DNA of 64,000 nucleotides from Camelimonas fluminis (lineage in GTDB: Bacteria > Pseudomonadota > Alphaproteobacteria > Rhizobiales > Beijerinckiaceae), in NCBI RefSeq assembly GCF_014656355.1, contig NZ_BNCG01000003.1:248001-312000 (forward strand), given 5' to 3'. Position numbers and translations under genes: made by a program. The notes below the pieces were generated by a model. That model was not told the origin of the DNA, did no database searches, and worked only from the letters and a program-made list of their open reading frames with translations. Below, one piece after another: positions 1-10,900 of this stretch; position 1 is the first letter of the stretch, and each line of letters starts with the position of its first letter.

Positions 1-37
1 CGCCGGCTGAAGGCGGCTGCGAACCGTACGTCCACTA

Positions 38-2668
38 TCAGATGACGACATTCACGATCCTCTGCGGCACGATGATGATCTTCTTCACGGCGGCTTCGCC
101 GATAGCCCGCTTCACGCTGTCCGCCGCAAGCGCAGCTTGCTCGATGGTAACGCGGTCCGCGTCGCGGGCAACGGTGATGTCAGCGCGCCGCTTGCCGTTC
201 ACCTGAACCGGCAGGGTTATCTCATCTTCCACCAACATGGCCGGATCGTGAACGGGCCATGATGCTGTCGCCACCAGCCCCCCATGACCCAGCGCCTGCC
301 AGCAGCTTTCTGCAAGGTGCGGCATCATCGGCGCGAGCAACTGAATAAGGACGGTGTTGGCTTCGCGCAGTGCATTGATGACATCAGCCGAGCCGTCCTC
401 CGCTTCCGATGCGCTGTTGATGGCGCCCTGGATGGCGTTGGCCAGCTCATAGATCTGGGCGACGCAGCGATTGAAGCGCAGCTTCTCGACGTCGTCACTG
501 ACCGTAGCGATAGCATGGTGGGCGGCTTTGCGAAGGATCCTGGCCACCGGGGAAGAGGCTGCGCCCGTTCCGGCCTCCAGCGAGGCGACTTCCTGAGTGA
601 TGCGCCAGACGCGCTGGATAAAGCGCCACGCGCCCTGGACGCCCTCGTCGGTCCAGATCACGTCGCGCTCGGGCGGCGAGTCTGAAAGCATGAACCAGCG
701 GGCCGTATCGGCGCCATAGGCGGCGATAATGTCGTCAGGATCGACCGTGTTCTTCTTCGACTTGGACATTTTCTCGATCGGTCCGATCGAGACTGGTTCG
801 CCAGTTTTCACGTGAACCGCGTGACGATCGGAGCCAGAGCCTTCGATGCGGACGTCGCCAGGTTCGGTCCACGCGCCGCTGGCGTCACGATAGGTCTCGT
901 GCACCACCATTCCCTGTGTGAACAGGCCGGTGAATGGCTCGTCCAGATCAACGTGTCCCGTTTCCTTCATCGCGCGAGTGAAGAAGCGTGAATACAGCAG
1001 GTGCAGAATGGCGTGCTCGACGCCGCCAATATACTGGTCAACCGGCATGAACCTGGCGACGGCCGTCGCGCTCGTGGGCGCGCCAGCGTTCCACGGATCG
1101 GTGAAGCGGGCGAAATACCAGGACGAGTCGACAAAGGTGTCCATGGTGTCGGTTTCACGACGGGCAGGCGCGCCGCAGTGCGGACAGTCGACTTTCCCCC
1201 ATGTGGGGTGCCGGTCGAGTGGATTGCCCGGCTTGTCGAAGCTCACATCTTCCGGCAGCGTCACCGGCAATTGATCGACTGGAACCGGCACTACGCCGCA
1301 GGCGTCGCAGTGGATCATCGGGATCGGGCAGCCCCAGTAACGCTGACGGGAAATGCCCCAGTCTCGCAGGCGGAAGTTGGTCTTCCGCTCGCCCATTGGC
1401 GCCCCATCGAGTTGCGCAGTCTCCAGGCGGCGGGCGACGTCCTCATAAGCGTCACGAGCCGACATGCCGTCGAGGAAGCGCGAATTGATCAACCGGCCTT
1501 CACCGTCATAGGCTTCATCGCCAATGATAAATGTAGCCGGATCAACATCAGGCGGGCAAACGACAGGCGTGACCGGAAGGTCGTGAGCGCGGGCAAAATC
1601 CAGGTCGCGCTGATCATGGGCGGGGCAGCCGAAAATGGCGCCTGTTCCGTATTCGAGCAGGACGAAATTGGCTACATAAACCGGCAATGTCCACTCGGGA
1701 TCAAACGGGTGGGCGACGCGAAGGCCAGTGTCAAAGCCGCGCTTCTCCGCCCTGTCGATCGCCTCCTGGGCGGTGCCTGTCCTTCGGATATCTTCGATAA
1801 AGCCAGCCAGGGCCGGATTCTGCGCCGCCAGCGCCTTCGCCAGCGGATGGTCAGCGGCGATGCCTATGAACGAAGCGCCGAACAGCGTATCCGGGCGGGT
1901 GGTGTAAACCTTCAGATCACGCTGATCTTCCGCGCCGGGCGTCGCCGCGGCGTTGGCGATGGCGAAGCGCACCAGCAGGCCTTCCGAGCGGCCGATCCAG
2001 TTGCGCTGCATGATGCGCACCTTTTCGGGCCAGCGGTCCAGGCTATCGAGAGCAGTATCAAGTTGGTCGGCAAACTTTGTAATGCGCAAGAACCATTGCG
2101 TCAGCTCGCGCTGCTCCACGACGGCTCCGGAGCGCCAGCCGCGACCATCGATGACCTGCTCATTGGCCAGTACGGTGTGATCGACCGGGTCCCAGTTGAC
2201 CTTGGCGGTTTTGCGATCGACCAGGCCAGCCTTGTAAAAGTCGATGAACAGGCGCTGCTGATGTTTGTAATAGGCCGGATCGCAGGTGGCGAACTCCCGC
2301 GCCCAGTCCAGCGACAGACCAATCGGCTTCAGCTGATTGCGCATGCTGGCGATGTTGGCCCAGGTCCATTCGCCGGGATGCACCTTGTTCTGCATGGCGG
2401 CGTTTTCGGCCGGCATGCCGAAAGCGTCCCAACCCATCGGATGCAGCACGGAGAAACCTTTGGCGCGCTTGTAACGCGCCAGCACATCGCCCAGGGTGTA
2501 GTTCCGAACGTGGCCCATATGGATGCGCCCGGACGGGTAGGGGAACATCTCCAGCACGTAGTACGCCGGGCGGCCGTCGTCATTGGACGTTGAGAAGAGC
2601 TTCTTCTCTTCCCAGGCTGCCTGCCAGCGTGGTTCGGTTTCCTTCGGGTTGTAGCGCTCGCGCGTCAT
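38..2668 (-). CDS. leuS: Leucyl-tRNA synthetase
   Basis: Charges tRNA-Leu with leucine in the cytoplasm. The 876-residue length is normal for a bacterial LeuRS. The class I signature is present as HMGH (about residues 50-53) and KMSKS (about 633-637), with the CP1 editing insertion between them and a C-terminal anticodon-binding region. The family assignment is certain. The start is the ATG whose complement lies at 2666-2668; the ribosome site before it is weak. In many relatives leuS is followed by lptE and holA. The 37 bases beyond the stop could hold the first codons of such a gene (a GTG reading V-D-V-R-F-A), but that is too little to call. The gene is divergent from the YggS-type gene. 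Confidence 0.98.
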   Translation of the reverse strand: MTRERYNPKETEPRWQAAWEEKKLFSTSNDDGRPAYYVLEMFPYPSGRIHMGHVRNYTLGDVLARYKRAKGFSVLHPMGWDAFGMPAENAAMQNKVHPGEWTWANIASMRNQLKPIGLSLDWAREFATCDPAYYKHQQRLFIDFYKAGLVDRKTAKVNWDPVDHTVLANEQVIDGRGWRSGAVVEQRELTQWFLRITKFADQLDTALDSLDRWPEKVRIMQRNWIGRSEGLLVRFAIANAAATPGAEDQRDLKVYTTRPDTLFGASFIGIAADHPLAKALAAQNPALAGFIEDIRRTGTAQEAIDRAEKRGFDTGLRVAHPFDPEWTLPVYVANFVLLEYGTGAIFGCPAHDQRDLDFARAHDLPVTPVVCPPDVDPATFIIGDEAYDGEGRLINSRFLDGMSARDAYEDVARRLETAQLDGAPMGERKTNFRLRDWGISRQRYWGCPIPMIHCDACGVVPVPVDQLPVTLPEDVSFDKPGNPLDRHPTWGKVDCPHCGAPARRETDTMDTFVDSSWYFARFTDPWNAGAPTSATAVARFMPVDQYIGGVEHAILHLLYSRFFTRAMKETGHVDLDEPFTGLFTQGMVVHETYRDASGAWTEPGDVRIEGSGSDRHAVHVKTGEPVSIGPIEKMSKSKKNTVDPDDIIAAYGADTARWFMLSDSPPERDVIWTDEGVQGAWRFIQRVWRITQEVASLEAGTGAASSPVARILRKAAHHAIATVSDDVEKLRFNRCVAQIYELANAIQGAINSASEAEDGSADVINALREANTVLIQLLAPMMPHLAESCWQALGHGGLVATASWPVHDPAMLVEDEITLPVQVNGKRRADITVARDADRVTIEQAALAADSVKRAIGEAAVKKIIIVPQRIVNVVI

Positions 2669-3045
2669 CTTGCAGCCTGGTCCAGTTCATCATCTGCCGG
2701 ATGACGGCGTCCCGCCCCGGCAAGCGCCCACGGGCGCTCGGGTCAAACTGGCGCGGACTAGGACACGATTGCCGGCAGGGGTCAATGCGGCGCGGGCGCA
2801 AGGCAATGACCGGCGCGCCATGGATAGCCTGGCGGCGTCCGCCGGGCCGCGCCGTTCGACATCCGTGCGAGCGTCGGAGACGCATATATTTCCCTCCCTG
2901 GCCGGGCTGATGTACGAAGGGCGTCGCGTTCCCGTACACGCCCGGATGTTCGGGAGGGCCCTCATTTTCCGCGACCTGTCGCAAATCCGGGCGCAGGCCG
3001 CCTGCGCTTCTGCGGCGTCCGCCCTGACCAGGCCAGAGATTGTTC
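2669..3045. other. Intergenic region between leuS and yggS-like gene
   Basis: About 380 bases separate the two divergent genes. Open frames cross it on both strands, but they are arginine- and proline-rich and resemble no family I know, so I treat them as chance frames of GC-rich DNA. It should hold the promoters of both genes; I found no convincing -35/-10 pair. Confidence 0.5.
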
Positions 3046-3741
3046 ATGAACGCTGCAACGCCAACCTCCGCCCCTCTCCAGTCTGCTGGCGCGCGCCTGG
3101 CCGCCGTCCGCCACGCGTGCGACCGCGCGGCGGCGGAGAGCGGCCGGAAGGGGGGAGACGTCACCCTGATCTGCGTCTCGAAAACCTTCGGGTCGGAGGA
3201 GATCGCGCCGGTGCTGGAAGCTGGGCATCGTGTGTTCGGAGAAAACCGCGTCCAGGAAGCCAGTGGCAAATGGCCAGCGCTCCAGGAACGGTTTGGCGGC
3301 GTTTCCCTTCACCTGATCGGCCCCCTGCAGAGCAACAAGGTTCGGGAAGCTGTCGCGTTGTTTGACGTCATTCATACCCTGGACCGGCCGAGCCTTGCGG
3401 AGGCGCTGGCCCGGGAAATCGACCGGACGGGCCGCAAGCCGGAGCTGTTCATTCAGGTGAACACGGGCGAGGAGCCGCAGAAGGCCGGCGTAACGCCCGC
3501 TGACGCAGATGACTTCATTGCCCGTTGCAGGGGAGAGTTTGGCCTGGAGATCATCGGGCTGATGTGCATCCCGCCGGTTCAGGACCCGCCCAGCCCGCAT
3601 TTCGCTCTGCTTGGCAAGATCGCAGCGCGGAATGGTCTGTCCCGGCTGTCAATGGGCATGAGCGGCGATTTCGAGCAGGCGATCATGCTCGGCGCCACGC
3701 ACGTTCGCGTTGGCAGCGCCATCTTTGGGTCCAGGGCCTGA
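3046..3741 (+). CDS. YggS family PLP homeostasis protein
   Basis: Binds pyridoxal 5'-phosphate and, from studies of the YggS/PLPBP/ProSC family, takes part in vitamin B6 and amino-acid homeostasis; it has no known catalytic activity. The single TIM-barrel domain fills all 231 residues. The PLP-binding lysine is K46 in the VSKTF motif, followed by the conserved GENRVQE and HLIGPLQSNK motifs and SMGMSGDFEQAI near the C terminus. I chose ATG 3046; a TTG two codons upstream is in frame but less likely. The gene stands alone, divergent from leuS and convergent with the L,D-transpeptidase. Confidence 0.95.
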   Translation: MNAATPTSAPLQSAGARLAAVRHACDRAAAESGRKGGDVTLICVSKTFGSEEIAPVLEAGHRVFGENRVQEASGKWPALQERFGGVSLHLIGPLQSNKVREAVALFDVIHTLDRPSLAEALAREIDRTGRKPELFIQVNTGEEPQKAGVTPADADDFIARCRGEFGLEIIGLMCIPPVQDPPSPHFALLGKIAARNGLSRLSMGMSGDFEQAIMLGATHVRVGSAIFGSRA

Positions 3742-3844
3742 GTGTTTTCACACGGGGCCATGTATCCCCAGCTGATTCGCGAAAATGTGAACATTCCCCC
3801 GTCGCCATTGGATTTTGTGGCTGTCGCCGCCCCCGATGCGTAAA

Positions 3845-4375
3845 TTATCGGATCTCGATTACCGTTTCGGGCGATATCAGGCGCAGCAACAGGCGCAGAT
3901 CGCGCGGACGCAGGGCGACGCATCCCTGGGTGGGCGACCGCCCAGGGTGCATCAGATGAATGAACACGGCGCTGCCTCTTCCCTGGATGCGCGGACGCAG
4001 GTTGTGGTCGATTTCCACAACGAGATCATAGAGATGATCTTCCCGCCACATGTGTTCGCAACCATATTTGCAGGGCAGTTTGACGTGACGGTTGTAGGCT
4101 CCGGCTCCGGCGGAGTCGCACCAGCCGTCCGTCCGCCGCAGTGGGGCGACAGGGAGGGTGGTAATGGGTCTCTTAACCCGATCGGCCCGGTAGAATATCT
4201 TGCGGGCGCGGAAGCGTCCCTGGGGCGTTACGCCGTCACCTTCAGTTTTCAGCGCCTGAGGCCGCAGGCCGCTTCGGCCGATTACGCATGGAAAGCGCAT
4301 GAAACCTGCAATCAGGGTTGCGCTTTTGGGATTACCTGGAGTTTGATAAACAACGACGCGCGTAATTTTTTTCAT
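3845..4375 (-). CDS. L,D-transpeptidase (YkuD) family protein
   Basis: Members of this family make 3-3 cross-links in peptidoglycan or attach proteins to it with a catalytic cysteine. The YkuD signature appears as H140 and then SPTQGCVAL with Cys152 in a 176-residue protein. Family knowledge makes Cys152 the nucleophile. I chose ATG 4375 (MKKITRVVVYQ); the frame stays open for 24 codons upstream, but that part is arginine-rich and overlaps the upstream region of the response regulator. I see no signal peptide, which is odd for a periplasmic enzyme, so export or function remains open. It is divergent from the response-regulator gene. Confidence 0.85.
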   Translation of the reverse strand: MKKITRVVVYQTPGNPKSATLIAGFMRFPCVIGRSGLRPQALKTEGDGVTPQGRFRARKIFYRADRVKRPITTLPVAPLRRTDGWCDSAGAGAYNRHVKLPCKYGCEHMWREDHLYDLVVEIDHNLRPRIQGRGSAVFIHLMHPGRSPTQGCVALRPRDLRLLLRLISPETVIEIR

Positions 4376-4488
4376 GCTGGACGTCTTGAGTAGCAACAGC
4401 CGCAGTCTGGCTGACCTGCGGGCCAGATGTTGCCTGAAGGTCGCCACCTGGTCTACCTGTGGGCTGGCGCCGTCTGGGAGAGAATCGC

Positions 4489-5175
4489 TTGAGCCATCGT
4501 AGCCACATTCTCATCGTCGATGACGAGAAGGATTTGCGGGACACCCTGTCGGAGCAGTTATTGCTCAATGACGAGTTTACCGTGGAGGGCGCCGAAACGG
4601 CCAGCGCCGCAATCGAACGGGTCAGGGACCGTCGTGTCGATCTGGTCGTCATGGATCTGGGGCTTCCCGACATGGACGGCCGTGACGCCGTCAAGGTGAT
4701 GCGCCAGAACGGGTTCAAGAGCCCGATTATCGTGCTCACCGGCTATGACACCGACACGGACACGGTGTTGAGCCTTGACGCCGGGGCCAATGATTTCGTT
4801 GTCAAACCGTTCAAGTTCGCCGTGCTGCTGGCGCGCATCAGGGCCCAGTTGCGACAGCATGAGGCCAGCGAAGACGCGGTTTTTACCATCGGACCCTATA
4901 CCTTCCGGCCGAGCGCCAAGCTGTTGGTCAACAGCCGCGGCTCCAAGCTGAAGCTGACTGAAAAAGAGACGGCGATCCTGCGGTTCCTGTATCGCGCTGA
5001 CCGCAAGGTTGTGAGCCGCGAAACCCTGCTTCAGGAAGTGTGGGGGTACAATGCGACCGTGACCACGCACACCCTGGAAACCCACATCTACCGTTTGCGT
5101 CAGAAAATTGAGGAAGACCCGGCGCGGGCGCGGATTCTCGTGACCGAAGCCGGGGGGTACAGGCTGGCGCCATAG
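4489..5175 (+). CDS. OmpR/PhoB-type response regulator
   Basis: A two-component DNA-binding regulator of 228 residues. The receiver domain (about 5-115) shows the acidic pair D11/D12, phospho-acceptor D56 in VVMDLGLPD, and the KPF lysine near 108. The winged-helix domain (about 130-228) ends with the typical THIYRLRQKI and GGYRL motifs. I chose the TTG at 4489 because GGGAGAGA lies just upstream; a GTG at 4459 is in frame but has no good ribosome site. No histidine kinase is adjacent, so it is an orphan here. A cyclic-nucleotide-binding gene follows 71 bases later on the same strand. Confidence 0.92.
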   Translation: MSHRSHILIVDDEKDLRDTLSEQLLLNDEFTVEGAETASAAIERVRDRRVDLVVMDLGLPDMDGRDAVKVMRQNGFKSPIIVLTGYDTDTDTVLSLDAGANDFVVKPFKFAVLLARIRAQLRQHEASEDAVFTIGPYTFRPSAKLLVNSRGSKLKLTEKETAILRFLYRADRKVVSRETLLQEVWGYNATVTTHTLETHIYRLRQKIEEDPARARILVTEAGGYRLAP

Positions 5176-5246
5176 TGGCGATGTGGGAGAATGACCACCT
5201 CGCCAGTCGCTGTGGCGGTTTCAGGAAGCAGGCGGGCTGGTAGCTG

Positions 5247-5705
5247 ATGTCACTGGACCAGGATGTCGCCGTATTGGCGCGAATGCCTGCACTGCGTGGT
5301 TTTGAGCCGGACGCCCTGCGTTTGCTGGCGTTCGCGGCGACCCACGCCACGTTTCAGCCCGGCGACCTGCTGTTCGAGGCGGGCGCCGTCGCCGAGGGCG
5401 CCGTCGCCATCCTCTCCGGTCGTGTGATCCTTGCAGATCTGGCCCTCGATATCCGCGCTGAGGCTGGACCTGGCGATCTGCTCGACGAAATGGCCATGTA
5501 TGTGGACACCGAGCGCGCCGTGCGGGCCGAGGCCGTGGAAACAGCCACAGTGATGGTGTTGCCCCGCGACATGGTGCGGCGCGTGCTGGTCGAATTTCCG
5601 GCGTCGGCGGCTGCAGTCAGGGACAGCCTGTCAGGCCGTCTCGACCAGCTGTCGGATGAGATCGGCCAGATCGGCCAGCGTCTGGGGAAACTGGACGCGG
5701 AATAG
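5247..5705 (+). CDS. Cyclic nucleotide-binding domain protein
   Basis: A 152-residue protein consisting of one CAP-like cyclic-nucleotide-binding domain (about 10-125: FQPGDLLFEAGAVAEGA, then a GDLLDEMA phosphate-binding-cassette-like stretch) followed by a short helical tail. There is no helix-turn-helix, so it is not itself a CRP-type regulator. The cassette lacks an obvious RxA arginine-alanine motif (it reads YVDTERAVRAEAVE), so nucleotide binding is inferred from fold only. It probably forms a transcription unit with the preceding response regulator and may give it a second input. Convergent with xthA. Confidence 0.8.
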   Translation: MSLDQDVAVLARMPALRGFEPDALRLLAFAATHATFQPGDLLFEAGAVAEGAVAILSGRVILADLALDIRAEAGPGDLLDEMAMYVDTERAVRAEAVETATVMVLPRDMVRRVLVEFPASAAAVRDSLSGRLDQLSDEIGQIGQRLGKLDAE

Positions 5706-5819
5706 GGCGCATCCAGCAATGTGATATTGATTTGTGCGCCTGGAGCGCGAGCAGCGCCCCCGGCGCCTCACTTCTGAAGAGCGTGAGAAAAGCCTGTTTC
5801 AAAATGAGCGGATTTGGCT

Positions 5820-6650
5820 TCAGGCCGCCGCTTGCTGAACCGCTTCCAGATTGAGCCGCACCGTGACGGGCACATGATCCGATGGTCGCTCCCAGCTTCG
5901 CGCATCCCTGGAAATCACGAAATCCTCCAGGCCTGCGGCGACGCCTGGCGATAGCCAGATGTGATCCAGCCGGCGGCCACGATCATTCACCGTATGATCT
6001 TTCGAGCGGTAGCTCCACCAGGTAAAAATTTTCTCGGGCTCGGGCGCCAGTTTGCGGACGGCGTCGACAAAACCTGCCGTTGCCCGGATGTTTTCCAGCG
6101 CTTCGGTTTCGATTGGCGTGTGACTCACGACGTTGAGTAGCGCCTTGTGATTCCAGACGTCGGTGACGTAAGGCGCGACGTTCAGGTCGCCCACCAGGAT
6201 GCTGTTGCGCCGGGCCGGCTGGTCAGCGTCAGTCCAGGCCAGCATTTCCCCCAGAAAATCAAGCTTGTGGCGAAATTTCGGATTAAGCTCCGGGTCCGGA
6301 ACATCGCCGCCGGCCGGGACGTAGAAATTGTGAATTTCCAGGTCTGCGCACTGCGACGGCAGACGCACCGAGATATGACGGCAGTCATTCTGGCCGCAGA
6401 ATGCCTTCACGTCCGTTCGCACGAACGGGATGCGCGAGAGAATGGCCACCCCATGGTAGCCCTTCTGACCATTGACAGCGATGTGCCCGTAACCACGTTG
6501 CCGGAATACGGAGCTCGGAAACTGCTCGTCAGGGCATTTGGTTTCCTGAAGGCAGACGATGTCCGGATTACATGCCTCGATGTGGCGGATGACCTGATCG
6601 GCGCGCAGCCGCACCGAGTTGATGTTCCAGGTGGTAACGGAAAGCGGCAC
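5820..6650 (-). CDS. xthA: Exodeoxyribonuclease III
   Basis: An apurinic/apyrimidinic endonuclease and 3'-5' exonuclease of base-excision repair. The 276-residue protein is full length for the EEP family. Visible catalytic elements are WNINS at the N terminus, E36 in LQETK, the GDLNVAP motif, RRLDHIW and the C-terminal SDHVPV Asp-His pair. It is the last of three same-strand genes (ftsK, lolA, xthA), about 165 bases after lolA, and may have its own promoter there. Confidence 0.96.
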   Translation of the reverse strand: MPLSVTTWNINSVRLRADQVIRHIEACNPDIVCLQETKCPDEQFPSSVFRQRGYGHIAVNGQKGYHGVAILSRIPFVRTDVKAFCGQNDCRHISVRLPSQCADLEIHNFYVPAGGDVPDPELNPKFRHKLDFLGEMLAWTDADQPARRNSILVGDLNVAPYVTDVWNHKALLNVVSHTPIETEALENIRATAGFVDAVRKLAPEPEKIFTWWSYRSKDHTVNDRGRRLDHIWLSPGVAAGLEDFVISRDARSWERPSDHVPVTVRLNLEAVQQAAA

Positions 6651-6814
6651 AGCTGCTCCGGCAGTTCAGGACGTCAGCAGCGGTTTCCGGTTCAGTTGCG
6701 CTGATCTGGACGTTAAACCTCAGGGATCGCCCGCATGTAGAGCAAGTGGCCGCTGAAGGGAATTGTTAATGGCGGCGGACGCGCTCACACTACGCTGTGG
6801 CGCTCCTATCAGGC

Positions 6815-7840
6815 TCACCGCCGCGATTCCTGAATGTTGTAGAGCGCCACCGTGGTCCGGTAGCCTTGCGGGTCAACAATATTCCACTGCTTGAGCTGGT
6901 TGGCGCGGGAATCGAAGATCAGGGTGATCTGCGATGTGCCGCCCAGCGTCGAGGAATCGGACAGCGCCACCCGCACGATGCCGTCGGCGTCGGTCGCCAC
7001 ATTCAGCAATTTTGTATCGCTGGCGAGGTTGATGCGATCCTTCAGCAGGAACTTCAGCGGCGTCTGGCTGATGGAATAAACGTCATTGGTGCGCAGTTTG
7101 CTGTCACGCACCGCGACGGATTTGCCATCCGCCACCACTTCGAGGGTGCTGGGCGGATCATACTTGAACACCAGCTGGCCCGGGCGCCGCACATAAAGCG
7201 AGCCTTCAGCCTTCTGGCCTTGGGCATTGTGCTGAATGAAGCGCGCCTGAATCGCCTCATAGCTGTTGAGCCATTCATTGACCCGCGCCAGAGCCTCGGC
7301 AGACGAGGTGGGAACGGGATTTGCGCCCGTGCGCGTCGCTGCTTTCGCGGCCTCCGCAGCGGCAGCCTGCACGCCCGGACGCAGCGGCGTAGCCGCGGGC
7401 GCGCCGGCGGTTGCTGGCGCGGCGCCCTGGAGATTGGCGGGCCGCTTCGGTGGCAGGGGAGCCGTTGCCTGAGGAGAATCCGGCTGCGGCGCAGCCGGGG
7501 ATGTTGTCGCCTGGACCGGCGTCGGGGCGGCCGCGGGTTTGGCAGCCGCCGGATTCTGCGGTTTCGGTTTACCAGGTGCTGTCGCTGGCTGCGTCTTGCC
7601 CGGCGCGGTCAGGGAAGCGGGTGGGGGCGCGACCGGGAGACGTTCTTCCTGAGGCGCAACCTGCTTGCCAAAGCCCGGTTTGAAAGGGTTCCACTGGAAT
7701 TCCGCCTGGGCCCTCCCAGCGAAGCCAAGGCAAATGACCGCAGCAACGCCAGGCGCAATCCAGAGGGCTGGGCGATGTCCAGGCAGGCGATGCGCCTTGC
7801 GGGTCCCTGCAGAGACTGTCTCTGGCGACACATGCCGCAT
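6815..7840 (-). CDS. lolA: LolA-family outer-membrane lipoprotein carrier
   Basis: Periplasmic chaperone that carries lipoproteins from the LolCDE complex to the outer membrane. From the ATG at 7840 the protein has 341 residues. A hydrophobic segment (about 26-43) ending AQA/E looks like a signal peptide. A proline/alanine/threonine-rich low-complexity stretch follows (about 55-155), then the LolA domain (about 157-341, with FIQHNAQGQKAEGSLYVRRPG and KSVAVRD). An upstream ATG at 7918 is in frame but would put 50 residues before the signal peptide. The linker is longer than in most LolA proteins. It follows ftsK closely, as in many Hyphomicrobiales. Confidence 0.88.
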   Translation of the reverse strand: MRHVSPETVSAGTRKAHRLPGHRPALWIAPGVAAVICLGFAGRAQAEFQWNPFKPGFGKQVAPQEERLPVAPPPASLTAPGKTQPATAPGKPKPQNPAAAKPAAAPTPVQATTSPAAPQPDSPQATAPLPPKRPANLQGAAPATAGAPAATPLRPGVQAAAAEAAKAATRTGANPVPTSSAEALARVNEWLNSYEAIQARFIQHNAQGQKAEGSLYVRRPGQLVFKYDPPSTLEVVADGKSVAVRDSKLRTNDVYSISQTPLKFLLKDRINLASDTKLLNVATDADGIVRVALSDSSTLGGTSQITLIFDSRANQLKQWNIVDPQGYRTTVALYNIQESRR

Positions 7841-7967
7841 GACGTCACGCTCTCTGTTGTTCGTCTGCCGCGTCGGGAATGATGTTTCCCACGAAGGCTT
7901 GTCAGTCAAATGGCTCATTTTTCACAATATAGGCCGGGAAGCCGACATTGTGAGGGCGGGCTGGGAA

Positions 7968-10900
7968 TCAGTCGTCTTCCTGCTCCCCACCGCCCTGAGC
8001 CAGAATCTCGCGCTTGCCGGCGTGGTTGGCCGCGCCAACGATGCCCTCCAGCTCCATGCGCTCCATCAGCGATGCAGCGCGGTTGTAGCCGATCTGCAGG
8101 CGGCGCTGGATATAGGACGTCGACGCCTTGCGGTCGCGCAGCACGATGGCGACAGCCTGATCGTAGAGGTCGCCGCCGGCGGAGGCCATGGCGCTCTGGT
8201 CGAAGACCGCGCCGCCTTCCTCGCCCTCGCCCTCTTCCATGGCCGTGACGGCTTCCAGATACTGCGGGCGCCCCTGCGACTTGAGGTGGGAAACGACCTT
8301 TTCCACCTCATTGTCGGAGACGAACGGACCGTGCACGCGGGTGACGCGACCGCCGCCGGCCATGTAGAGCATGTCGCCCTGGCCGAGCAGTTGCTCGGCG
8401 CCCTGTTCGCCAAGGATGGTGCGGCTGTCGATCTTTGAAGTGACCTGGAAGGAAATACGCGTCGGAAAATTGGCCTTGATCGTGCCGGTGATCACGTCCA
8501 CCGACGGGCGCTGGGTGGCCAGCACCACATGGATGCCGGCGGCGCGGGCCATCTGGGCCAGACGCTGGATTGTGCCTTCGATCTCCTTGCCCGCCACCAT
8601 CATCAGGTCGGCCATTTCGTCGACGATGACGACGATATAGGGCAACGGATCCAGATCCATCGCCTCTTCTTCGTACACCGGCTCGCCAGTTTGCTTGTCG
8701 AAACCGGTCTGCAGGGTGCGGGTGATGATCTCACCCTTGCGCCTGGCCTCGCCGACGCGGGTGTTGAAGCCGTCGATGTTGCGCACGCCGAGCTTCGACA
8801 TCTTCTTGTAGCGGTCTTCCATCTCGCGCACCGCCCATTTGAGGGCGACGACCGCCTTCTTGGGGTCGGTGACGACCGGCGTCAGCAGGTGCGGGATGCC
8901 GTCGTAAATCGACAGCTCCAGCATCTTGGGGTCGACCATGATGAGACGGCATTCATCCGGCCGCAGCCGATACAGCAGCGACAGGATCATGGTGTTGATG
9001 GCGACCGACTTGCCCGATCCGGTGGTGCCGGCCACCAGCAGGTGCGGCATGCGGGCCAGGTCGGCGATCACCGGCTCGCCGCCGATCGTCTTGCCGAGGC
9101 ACAGGCCAAGACGGGATTTGGACGACGAGAAATCTTCGCTGGCCAGAAGCTCGCGCAGATAGACCGTCTCGCGGTTGCTGTTGGGCAGTTCGATGCCAAT
9201 GGCGTTGCGGCCGGGCACCACCGCCACGCGGGCCGAGATGGCGCTCATGGAGCGGGCAATGTCGTCGGCCAGGGAGATAACGCGGGAAGACTTGGTGCCC
9301 GGCGCCGGCTCCAGTTCGTACAGCGTCACCACCGGGCCAGGGCGCACATTGATGATTTCGCCCCGCACGCCGAAATCTTCCAGCACGCCTTCCAGTAGCG
9401 TGGCGTTCTGTTCCAGCGCTTCCACCGACAGCATGCTGTTGGCGGCTGGACGACGCGGCTCCGCCAGCAGCGCCAGTTCCGGCAACTGATAGCTCTCCGT
9501 ATCGAACGTCGGCTGGGGCGGGGCTGCGGGGGTGCTGGCGACCGGCCGCGCCGTCGCCACGGCCACAGCGCCGCCCTGGGTCAGGGAAGGGCGCGACGCG
9601 ACGGCGTCATCGTTCGCGGGACCTGCGGAGGTCATGGCGGCGGGAACCCCGACCCGGAGCGCATGAGGTGGAATCCGTGGCGCCATGGGGGCGACGGGGG
9701 CCGATTCCCCAGCCACGTCCACGTCGGCGTCGCTGATGGCGTCGTTGTCGTCTTCTGCTTCTTCCAGATCAGGCGCAAGGTCGCTCTCAGGTTCCTTGCG
9801 CTTGCGGCGCAGAACGAATGGCTGCGTTGCTTCGACAGGTGCGGTCCCCATCGTGTCGGTCACGCCAGAGGGATAGCCAGTCGTGTCGTCGCCGGCTGTA
9901 TCTTCGCCATCGGGATTTTCCTCCGGCGCTGAGGCCTTCCTGCGGACGCGGGCGGCAAAGCGCGACGACAATTCAGCGGCGGCGGCAATTGCAGCGGCAG
10001 TCGGAATGATCTTCTGCGGAGCGGCCGCAACCCGGGTCGCAACGCCGGCTGCAGTGCGGGCTGCGACCGCCGTCGTCTCGGCCACATGCGTTATGGCGTG
10101 TGGGGTAACGGCCGCAGGCTCATGAGCCCGGACCGGCTGAGGTTGGGCATAGGCCGTTGGTGCTTCAACTGGCTCGGACCAGGCGGGAGCGACAGTCATA
10201 TGCGACGCGGCCATGTCGGCTTCCGCGCCATAGCCAGCGTCCACCTCCTGACTGGCGGCGCGCATATGTGCGGGGGCATAGGCGGCATGCACCGGCGAGG
10301 GTGCTTCCTCCTGGCGCCACGGCGGTTCGATGACGCCCGACGGGGCTGCGACGCCCGGCGCTTCTTGCCACGTCGGCGGCATGCGCACGCGGGAGCGGGG
10401 AGCTTCGGCTGGCTGCGCCGAAGCTGCTGCATGCGCCAACGCCGGGGCGTAGTCTGGGCCGGTGTGGGAAAACTCATCAGGGAACGCGGCGGGCTCGACA
10501 CGACCGCCGGACGTCCTGGCTGCGGCTCGGGAAGCCCCTGCCATGGCCGCAGCGCCAGCCGTGGCGGCCGTCATTTTGTTGCGGCGGCTGCGCCGGCGGC
10601 CAATCGCGGCCTTGAGCATCATGAAGCCATGCACGACGGCGCCGAGCGATACGATGCCGAGGCCGGGTTCGTCCGAATCAGTCTCCTTGCCCCGGGAGGC
10701 GCGCCATGAATCCATATCCGTGTCGTCTTCGCTGGCCTGATCGTCAAATCCGTAGCCGCAGGCCGCACTGAGGGCGAGAATGGCGATTGCGGCCATAATG
10801 AAGCCGGCGAGAACCCTGCCGAAGGCGCCGAGCACGCCCAATACGCCGCGTGCGGCGGACAGCAGGCCGTCGCCAACGACTCCGCCCAGCCCCGTGGGCA

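Noticed and set aside
1-37. Possible start of an lptE gene after leuS
   Set aside because: A GTG with eleven codons is too short to judge, though the usual gene order makes it possible.
1001-2593. 530-codon plus-strand frame inside leuS
   Set aside because: leuS on the other strand is certain; this frame has no recognisable domain.
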